A stretch of DNA of 64,000 nt from Tilletiaria anomala UBC 951 (taxonomy: Eukaryota > Basidiomycota > Exobasidiomycetes > Georgefischeriales > Tilletiariaceae), in contig NW_013546952.1 of NCBI RefSeq assembly GCF_000711695.1, forward strand, positions 1-64,000. The letters are read 5' to 3'. Each line of letters opens with the position of its first letter. Positions within the stretch are counted from its first letter, which is position 1. The translations under genes and the position numbers were made by a program. The notes below the pieces were generated by a model. That model had not been told where the DNA came from, ran no database searches, and saw only the letters and a program-made list of their open reading frames with translations. This document shows positions 56,289-64,000 of this stretch, one piece after another.

Positions 56289-57713
56289 TTACACGTTGCT
56301 CAGATTGAGAATTGAACTTCGGCGTTGCTGCTCCATATCGAGGAGGTGGAAGGGCTGAGTGGAGCCCCGGCCGATTCTCCTTGCAGCGTGGTCGTGACAG
56401 ACAGGCTGGTTATGAGAATCATTTGCAAGAGCATGGAATGAGAAGTAGTCATACGCACCGTGAGGGGGCGAGCTATGCATAGCTTGCTGATGCTGATATT
56501 GCCGCCGGAGATGCCGGTGTTGCTGTTGCTGTTGGTGATGCTGGTGCTGGTGCGAGCAATTAAGGTGGCCAGGAGGATGATTACCTGAAGGCAGGAGAAG
56601 GGACAGTTTTTTTCTGTCAATCGACACTGAAAAGCCGCTTCAAACAAGAAGCAAAGCTGTTCCTTTCGTGTCCGCGCACCGTTTTGCTGTACCTCTATGT
56701 TACCCTAAAAGTCCAGACCAGTCGGCTGCGTGCTGCCCGTTGCATCAACTCCTTCGCAAGGTCGATCCCGTGCGATATTGTCGGCTGCTGAGGCCTGCTC
56801 GTGACGAGCCTTCTTGCGAATGGTAGTCTTGCTGTTGTCCATTGCCTTGTGTGGCTTGTCGCCTTGCTTGGTCGTCCTCTTGGCCGGAAGCTTGCTACTG
56901 ACTTTTTCGGTGCCAGCACTACCCTTGTGTGCCCTCAACTTGGGGGCGATGGAATTGATTTCCAACGTTTGTAGTGCGGTACCTTACGTCTTGGCAAATT
57001 GCTTGCTTGTAGGTGTAGCCCCTGTGGGTAATGTGGAAGCGAATACGCCATTCGTCAATGATGTGACCCGACTTGGTTGCCAAGATGAACAGGACATCCT
57101 GCTGAGCTTCGGCAAAGCCGAGTCAGTATCACTGGCACTCGCTTTTCTCTTCCGTTTTGTTGATGGGAGATTTTGACATTCTTGTTTCCGTCTCTACATT
57201 TCCTCTTGCTTGCGTTGGAGCGGGCACAGGCGATGGTACGTTCTAAGAAGGCGCGGCCCTTCCTACTCGCCGAGCAAAGAAGAGGGAAATGTTTGCGCTC
57301 GAGACTTTTGGCCGCGTCATTGATGGTCTTTCCGGGCTTTGTGATGGTCTTGTTGGCTGAACCGAAATTCTTTCTTGCAGCTGCAAGCTTGCAAATGGCC
57401 TTGGCTTCCTCTCGCTTCGTGCTTTGCCATACTTCGTCGTAGTTCCTCGGGGTCCAGCCCTTGGGCGGCCTCGAAGTCGAGAAGAACTTAATTTGCCTTC
57501 TGCCTCCGGTTCCAGCTGCATCTACGCTATGCACAGCCTTGTAGTTGTTGTAGGACCACAAAATGTGTTGCGTGAATGCGTGAGTGCGTGATCGCGTGGT
57601 TTGACCAGATGCCCGTGTCACCAGCCGGCCGTCGGTCGTCACCAGGAGCGGTTGTCAAAGCGTTCTACCGCAGGGGCAAGTGCAGGAAACATAAGTTCGG
57701 GTTCATCGTCCAT
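56289..57713 (-). CDS. Hypothetical basic, His/Gln-rich protein (tentative multi-exon model)
   Basis: No family is recognised. Three stretches on the minus strand have protein-like composition and host-like codon use. 57242-57540 encodes FFSTSRPPKGWTPRNYDEVW and REEAKAICKLAAARKNF-type sequence. 56700-56950 encodes a Lys-rich block (KLPAKRTTKQGDKPHKAMD). 56289-56627 encodes a His/Gln-rich tract ending QQRRSSILNLSNV and a stop. A possible first exon starts at the ATG at 57713 (MDDEPELMFPALAP) and joins in phase to the acceptor CATAG near 57526. The junctions between the blocks, especially 56965-57240, are unresolved. Basic clusters suggest a nuclear protein, but this is weak. A second frame over 57243-57521 contains an AT-hook-like RGRPR but has poorer codon use. 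Confidence 0.35.
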
Positions 57714-57898
57714 CAATCATCGTCCTTTTTGACGTGCGCAGCACACCTTGTGTGTGTGACACCTGTCTCGCATCGCATAAATAGTGGTCACACGCATCTC
57801 GTCGCATTTCCTCAATGTATTTCATCCCCATAATTCACAGCAGCCTCTGTCCAGAAAGAGACTCGCACCTGATCCCTCTGTTTCCGGTACTCTGTTCT

Positions 57899-58469
57899 CT
57901 AGAGGTCCCAACCTGCCTGCCCCAACTTGAGCCACGGTGACACTCTGAACTTGATTTGAATCTCTTCTGGCTCTTGAGAGGGAGCGCTTGCACGGTTGGC
58001 TATGTTCTTGGCAGACTGCGTGGAGGCGTTTAGCGGCTCTTCGAGCGCGGCGAGCCGGTGCTCCATTCTCTTCTTCCGTACGATGCTATCGTGATCGATG
58101 CCCCGCATTGCCATTTTTTGTAAGTCGAGTGCTGTCTCACGCTGGCGGATGGGCAGGGACTTGAGCGTGGGACTGAGACTATCGGCCGGTTGAATCGATG
58201 AGGAGGGTGAGTTGCCTTCGTTCAGCACCGTTGAATAAGATTGGGGGCGAAATGTTGAGCCAGCTGACTGGCTATAGCGCTGTGACAGGGGGGCTTTGAC
58301 GCCTGAGGGAAAGGATGAAACATCCGCGCTGAAGAGAAGATGGGCACCTGAATTCTTGAAGAGAGCCTCAGAAAAGTCAGCTGGTTTAGCAATTCGACGC
58401 AAGGCTGGAAAGCGCTACAGGCTGCTGTAACAAAAAAAACACAATCACCCGCGTCTTGCCGGTCGCCAT
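57899..58469 (-). CDS. Small uncharacterised protein, possibly mitochondrial
   Basis: Exons 58449-58469 and 57899-58414 give 178 residues. The 34-bp intron (GTGATT...CTGTAG) is unusually short, which lowers confidence in the first exon. The protein starts MATGKTRRFPALRRIAKPAD, rich in Arg and hydroxylated residues like a mitochondrial presequence. It then has a Ser-rich stretch, a charged helix (RQRETALDLQKMAMRGIDHD), and ends EEIQIKFRVSPWLKLGQAGW. I do not recognise the family. The conserved-looking end and helix argue for a real gene. It lies upstream of the His/Gln-rich hypothetical gene on the same strand. Confidence 0.5.
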
Positions 58470-61400
58470 TCACGCCTCGCATCTGAAGGATCCATAACTC
58501 TAATCCACTGCTGCTCTGCTTCTGACCCTGCTACATGTTTCGCTTTGACGCTGACCAGTACGCGCGTCAAAGCCTGTCAAAAAAGTGCGCAATAACCAGG
58601 GGGAACTGGGACTATCAAGAGCTGGGATGTGGGATCAGATAAGACAGTTCAGTCCTCTTAAATAACCCCTACTTCCAACATAGCCTTCTTATCTACATAT
58701 CTTAAGAGCGCAAAACGGCAAGGCTTAGAGATGAGAATACCGATAGCTAATGCGCATATGTCCCCCACGGAGGTAGATTCCAACAGATTGGAACAAGGTG
58801 AAGTAGGGTTCATGTGCGAAAGGAGGTAAATGCGGCTTGCGTGCGGCCTCCCTTTCTCCCAAGTCCCAGGCTCGAGAATGACGCAGCCCAGAGCAACCCT
58901 CCCCAATCTCCGCATCCTGGCCATGGCAGCCAACGCATTGGGTTCGCTGCATTCATGATTGCGGCGTTGAATGTGGGCGAATCTGTGGCAACCCGGGAGG
59001 TCAGCGCCACAAAAGATAATGATAAAAATCCGCAAGCGCATGTTCGGATATTGCCATGCTCTGACCGGCTTTAACAGGGACGACGACAGACTTTGACCGT
59101 CTCTAACATGTTCGCTTTCAAAAACTGGTATGTATTCTTTTAAATATAGGAAAAGAGTTATTATTAGGTATTTGATTCCGCAATTCAGCGCTCGGCAACC
59201 CGACCGTTTTCATTGCGCCGGTCTCGTTATGTAGAGAGTTTGCCTTGGATCCCCAATAAAGAATGGATTGTACGCACGTGCACAAACCAAACCTATTGGA
59301 GCTTGGATGGAATGAATCATCTAATCATATCGGGCCAAGTGGCAGACAGCTCACTGCTCAGGCGCTTACACAACTGGTTCAGTGGTTTCGCATAGTCTGT
59401 CCAGCTCTGTTCAGTTGATCCAGTCTGCTTCGCTTTTCGATGCTTCGACTCTCGTTTAACAGCAGCAGGTCAGGGATGCGAAGGTCATGGCGAGGCGAGA
59501 GCTACCGAGCTCTAGGGCCACATGCCACCACAGGTAGGACGTACCGCCGCCGCAGTAATATTTATAGAGGTAGCGGAACGTGCTTTTGCAGGAGGAGTGA
59601 AGCTGCGGGAGTGGAGCGCGCTTGAAGAGTGAGCTAGTGAAGGAGATAACACCGAATCTGGACTCTGAACACTTGACATCGCAGGCCACTCCGAGGGTCC
59701 AGAACTCCGGACAAACCCCTCCCCCCCCCCCAACGCTCCAGGCCGCAGGGATCAGGAGCCCACAAGAAGCCCTAGAGTAACAGCATATACGTACATTGCT
59801 ATCGGCTCATGTGTTCTACTACATTGATGCGCAATATATATATGTAGGTGCCTAAGACTTCGGAGAGAACCTCTCCAAGTCTCGAGATAATTAATAAAAA
59901 CGAGAAGCGGATAGCACCATGCGGTCGTGATGCCAAGCCACCAATGTATGGATGACATTGCTATCGGGCTTTGGAGGGAGTGCAGGCAGGAAAGCAGAAA
60001 GCAGCTAAGCTGTAGGAAGCCATGCAACAGTTACAGAGGGTGCGGTTTGAGTGCTTCCTGTAATCTTAAAGATTCTTTGGTTGATCACCAATTTACCACG
60101 TATCTGGACAAATACCAACGAAAATGACCTATGTACTGTGTACGATGGACAGGCCTTACCCGGATGTATCAGGATAGATGTGTACGTACATCTATATATC
60201 ATCGAAAATAGCTAGGTCTACATGTATGTAGGCGCATCCTGTCCAAATTCTGAGCCGACGGTATGGGTTCGAGCTGACTTTTTGGCTTGCCCTTGCCGCG
60301 TTGTCCTCCGGCGGCGACGGGCCGCTCAAGGTGGACAGCACAAGGGCCAGCAGGCGAACCACGATGCTAGAGACTGGCAGGGGGCCCAACAGCGCCCTGC
60401 AGACAAGCGAAGGTGCTATGCACCAGATCGTACCAGTGTTGTCACAAAGGGCGTGTCGTGCGTGTGATTCATCGTATCCTGTCGTACCCACTACCTAGTT
60501 ACCTACATTTCCGTATATACCCCGTTCAGAGGTTCAGACAGTTTCTGTCCTTGACTGTCCCAAGTAGTACCCAAGAGAGAGTAGAGTGGAACTCTAACGA
60601 ATTGTCCAAAAGCAATTTAAAGCGTCCTGGCTCTAGAGTCCAGACAGACCCAGATTTTTGACCTTTCTTAACCGCCGTTGACGGTGTGAATTCACTAATC
60701 GGAGACCGCGTGGCCCACCACGCACTTCATTTATCAGCGTTCGCATGGCATTACAAGCGTGGAAGTCAAAGACCGCCCTTGAGGCCTCTGGGGCCCAGAG
60801 TGTATGTAGGCTGCCGTAGAGCCGCAGGCTTTGTATATACTATATATGTAGGCAGATCCAGCCTCTATACAGCAGGTGCAGTAAGGTGCAGTGCTGGAGC
60901 TGAGCCTTTTTTGTGCTAAGGATCTCAACGTCCCAGGACTGTACAGCATTGCAGAAGCAGGTAGCTCGGGAGGGGCGGTAGTGAACGGTGAGGCAATGGT
61001 CAGGCACAGGCTGCACACCCATACATACACATGTAGATGTTGCAGCGGGTCAACCCTACAGTGCCGGGTGAGGCACCGCACTGCAACCACTAGCCGCTCC
61101 GACAGTGAACCACAAGGTCACGCGGAAAAGGACTACGCCACTCCTCATGTGTTGTTGATTGCGTGACGCGTGTCTAGAGTTGCAGAGTGCCAGCGTGCCT
61201 GAAAGGAGCCGACGGCTGCCGCGTGGCTCCCCATTCCATACCAGTTGAATGTTCCAGGCGGCGCGTGGTGATTGCGTTGTGCCGGTGGGACGAGACGTAA
61301 TTAGGAGGGATTGCCTATTGCGGAACCACCAGACCGCGCATCCTGAATCTCATCCATTGCCCTTTTCGGCTGACACAGCGCAGCGATGATGCAGGCAGTG

Positions 61401-61567
61401 TTCGTGCGATAAGGGAGGGGTTGGTCACTGGAAAGGGTACTCCGGCATAAATAGCATGCAATGGAGGACGCCCTTCCACGACCATTAGGCGCCTTCCCTC
61501 ACCGTCTCGCACGTCGCCGTTGGCACCCCACGTACAGAAGAACGGGCTCATCCAACCACCAGCCCCC
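58470..61567. other. 3.1-kb stretch without a recognisable gene upstream of the OPT gene
   Basis: No frame shows a known domain. The region contains a poly-C run (59720-59732), AT-rich TATATA blocks and four copies of TATGTAGG(C) (59841, 60225, 60803, 60845). It is probably a long promoter/regulatory region for the transporter gene. An unrecognised short gene or non-coding RNA is possible. Confidence 0.4.
59841..60853. repeat. Four dispersed copies of TATGTAGG(C)
   Basis: TATGTAGG occurs at 59841-59848, and TATGTAGGC at 60225-60233, 60803-60811 and 60845-60853, all in the same orientation, 0.7-1.7 kb before the OPT start. It may be a transcription-factor site cluster or chance in AT-rich DNA. 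Confidence 0.35.
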
Positions 61568-64000
61568 ATGTCGGAAAAGTCATCCAGCAAGGAGGACAGC
61601 GCGGCCAGCGCCGCTGAGCTTGGGCATGTCGAGCTCAACCTCAAGAATGCCATCACCGACCACAAGCTCAACGACCCCAACATGGACCCGGAGCTGATTG
61701 CACAGGCGGAGCAGGCGCTCGCCGTCGGTGACGTCAAGGCCGAGCTCCGCCTGGAAGACGTGCTGGAGGACGACTCGATCTACCCGGAAGTCCGGGCCGC
61801 CGTCAGCAACGTCGACGACCCGGACATGCCGGTCAGCACGTTCCGTGCATGGTTCCTAGGCATCCTGGCATCCATCATCCTCTCGGGTGTTAACCAATTC
61901 TTCATCTTCCGGTGAGCGTTCTTCAATTCCACCAAGGCCTTTTACTAGTGCATTCCGTGCTTACCGGGACCACGTTCTTGGACTACCCAGATACCCATAT
62001 GTTACCATCACACCACTCGTCGCACTCCTCCTTGCATTCCCCCTCGGCAAAGCCATGGCACTCCTGCCGAACCGCGGCGCCATCGGCCGCTTCTTGAACC
62101 CGGGCCCTTTCAATATTAAAGAGCACTCTCTAATCGTCATCATGGCTTCCGTCTCGTACGGCTCCGCTTACGCCACCGACGTCGTCACGACCCAGCGATT
62201 CTTCTACGATCAGCAATGGAGCCTTGGCTACCAGCTCCTGCTCTTCCTCTCCACCCAGCTCATCGGTTTCTCATTCGCAGGCTTCTGTCGTCGCTGGCTC
62301 GTATGGCCCGCATCCATGATCTGGCCCTCGACGCTGCCGCAGACAGCGCTCATGAGCACACTGCACCACGTCCAGCAGTCCGAGTCTGGTCGCATGTCGC
62401 GTGAGCGCTTCTTCACTTATGCATTTGTTGGCGCCTTCTGCTATTACTTCCTCCCTGGCTACCTGGTGAGCGGTCATCTAGCATTCAACTGTCTCTTGTT
62501 CAGAGCTAGATTATTCACTAATGCCCTTTACTTTATCTCCAGTTCACTGCGCTCTCCGCATTCAGCTGGCCTACCTGGATTGCTCCGAGCAATCACAAGG
62601 TCAACTTGCTCTTCGGTGGCCAGAGTGGTCTCGGTCTCTCCTTCATCTCGCTCGACTGGGCACAGATTACCTCTGCTCTGCTATCGCCGCTCACGACCCC
62701 CTTCTACGCAGAAGCCAATGTCATCGGTGGTTTCGCGGTCTTCTTCGTCTTCCTCGGCCCCATTCTTTACTACAACAACGTCAAGTACGCGTCATATCTG
62801 CCCTTTGCCTCGACACGCACTTTTGACCGCTTCGGACAAGTATATCAGCAGAAGCTTATCCTTAACGCCGACAAGCTGCTCGACATTGACTTGTACAATA
62901 ACTACTCGAAGCAGTACCTCCCCATCGGCTTTGCGATCTCCTACGGTCTCTCGTTTGCCTCGGTCACGTGCATTCTCGTCCATGTCGCCCTCTTCTATGG
63001 CAAGGACATCGTCAAGCAGTTTAAGAGCACGCTAAAGGACGAGCCCGACATCCACGCCCGCCTCATGTCGCGCTACAAGGAGGTTCCCAGCTGGTGGTAT
63101 GGCATTCTCTTCCTCATCTCCTTCGGAATCTCGGTCGGCACGGTGCAGGGCTACCCGACTACGCTGCCAGTCTGGGCTCTGATCCTTGCTCTCCTCATCG
63201 CTGCCGTTTACATTCTGCCGATCGGTATCGTGCAGGCTATTACCAATCAGCAGGTCGGTCTCAACGTCATTACCGAGTTCATCGTCGGCTACATGCTTCC
63301 GGGCCGCCCGCTCGCCATGATGCTGTTCAAGGTCTATGGTTATATTGCCATGGTCCAGGGTCTTTCCTTCGTCAGCGATCTCAAGTTCGGCCACTACATG
63401 AAGATCCCGCCACGCCTGATGTTCTGGTCGCAGATCATCTCCACTATCATCGCCTGCTTCGTCCAGGTCGGCGTGAGCAACTTCGTCTACACGAACATCA
63501 ATGATGTATGCACGCCCAAGCAGCCGCAGGACTTCAAGTGCAGCGTCCAACTCACCTTCGCCACTGCCTCGGTCATTTGGGGTCTCATCGGTCCAGCGCG
63601 CAGCTTCTCTGTCGGACAGGAGTATGCTAGCTTCCTGCACTTCTTCTGGATCGGCGCCGTCGCTCCCATCCCCTTCTGGTACCTTGCCAAGAAGTTCCCA
63701 CGCTCGTTCTTCCGCTATGTTAACACCCCCGTCATCAGCGTCGGTACTGGCCAGTTCCCGCCTGCGACGGGTATCAACTTCACCAGTTGGTTCCTCGTCG
63801 GCTTCATCTTCCAGTACTGGGTCCGCAGGCGCTCGTTCGGCTGGTGGGCAAGCTTCAACTACGTCCTCTCCGCCGCGCTCGACTCGGGTACGGCCATCAG
63901 TGGAATCGTTATCTTCTTCGCGCTCAGCTACCCTTCCACGTACGCTCTGCAAGATGGCAACAAGGTCCTCCAGTGGTGGGGCAACGCCGGCACGCCGACC
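61568..64000 (+). CDS. OPT-family oligopeptide transporter (3' end outside window)
   Basis: OPT proteins are proton-coupled importers of small peptides or metal chelates at the plasma membrane. Exons 61568-61911, 61991-62465 and 62543 to the window end give 759 residues so far; fungal members usually have 750-900. An acidic cytoplasmic N-terminus (MSEKSSSKEDSAA) leads to the first membrane helix. Signature motifs include NPGPFNIKEH, VIMASVSYGSAYATDV, NLLFGGQSGLG, ITNQQVGLNVITEFIVGYM, LKFGHYMKIPPR and GPARSF. All are diagnostic of the family. The ATG at 61568 was chosen because the frame upstream has no earlier ATG near it. The stop codon is missing only because the window ends. Confidence 0.95.

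Noticed and set aside
57243-57521. Minus-strand frame with an AT-hook-like RGRPR
   Set aside because: An alternative frame of the same DNA has clearly more host-like codon use, so the AT-hook is probably accidental.
63032-63952. 306-codon minus-strand open frame
   Set aside because: Mirror of the OPT transporter exon. It is acidic low-complexity sequence created by antisense of hydrophobic codons.
1-64000. Transposons, viral relics, CRISPR arrays, rRNA or biosynthetic clusters
   Set aside because: I found no terminal repeats, transposase, polymerase or capsid-like motifs, spaced repeats, rRNA sequence or clustered secondary-metabolism genes.

Overview
The window looks like nuclear DNA of a basidiomycete fungus, most likely a smut-related lineage (Ustilaginomycotina). 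The evidence is many short GT-AG introns (about 50-130 bp) with GTGAGT/GTAAGT donors, C/G-ending codons in long exons, Ser/Ala-rich disordered tails, and an entirely fungal gene set: Cbp4, Cps1, Grg1, DUF1765, a fungal PPPDE-PUL protein and mL58. I see no transposon, provirus, CRISPR array, rRNA or convincing tRNA. All exon models were joined by hand from frame, splice sites and family similarity.

Layout. 0.25-8.6 kb: cbp4 (+), med14 (-) and the SCY1/CEX1 pseudokinase (+). 8.6-12.15 kb: a long non-coding stretch leading into a large MHYT-domain membrane protein (+, to 16.1 kb). 16.7-20.7 kb: NOP53 (-) and an RPP21/RPR2-type RNase P/MRP subunit (+) share a 396-bp divergent promoter. 20.7-22.5 kb: a PPPDE-PUL protein (-). 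23.05-24.8 kb: hexokinase (+). 25.1-27.5 kb: two 71-aa Grg1/Ccg1-type paralogues (-), with two ATGACGTCAT palindromes upstream of the second. 29.3-33.3 kb: a DDHD phospholipase A1-like protein (+). 33.3-38.8 kb: a sulfide:quinone oxidoreductase (SQR) whose reading frame continues into mitoribosomal protein mL58 (-), followed by ETF-ubiquinone oxidoreductase (-). 39.5-40.2 kb: a decayed GFA/CENP-V-type gene. 41.6-43.7 kb: Cps1-type GT2 polysaccharide synthase (+). 44.0-46.85 kb: a CNNM/Mam3-type DUF21-CBS transporter (-). 48.5-53.7 kb: a 1582-aa DUF1765 protein (+). 54.4-55.8 kb: a zinc MDR alcohol dehydrogenase (+). 56.3-58.5 kb: two uncharacterised minus-strand genes. 61.6 kb to the end: an OPT oligopeptide transporter (+), cut off by the window edge.

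How the genes relate. Most are housekeeping genes with no operon logic, but three neighbourhoods look meaningful. NOP53 and RPP21 both act in nucleolar RNA processing, and their shared promoter carries PAC-like and RRPE-like motifs. SQR-mL58 and ETF-QO are tandem on one strand; both flavoproteins pass electrons to ubiquinone in the mitochondrial inner membrane. The two Grg1 genes are head-to-tail paralogues of a glucose-repressible/stress gene a few hundred bp downstream of hexokinase.

The most unusual observation is the apparent SQR-mL58 tandem protein: one uninterrupted frame runs from the conserved SQR C-terminus, through a presequence-like linker, into a full mL58 core. This suggests a mitochondrial precursor cleaved after import into a respiratory enzyme and a ribosomal protein.
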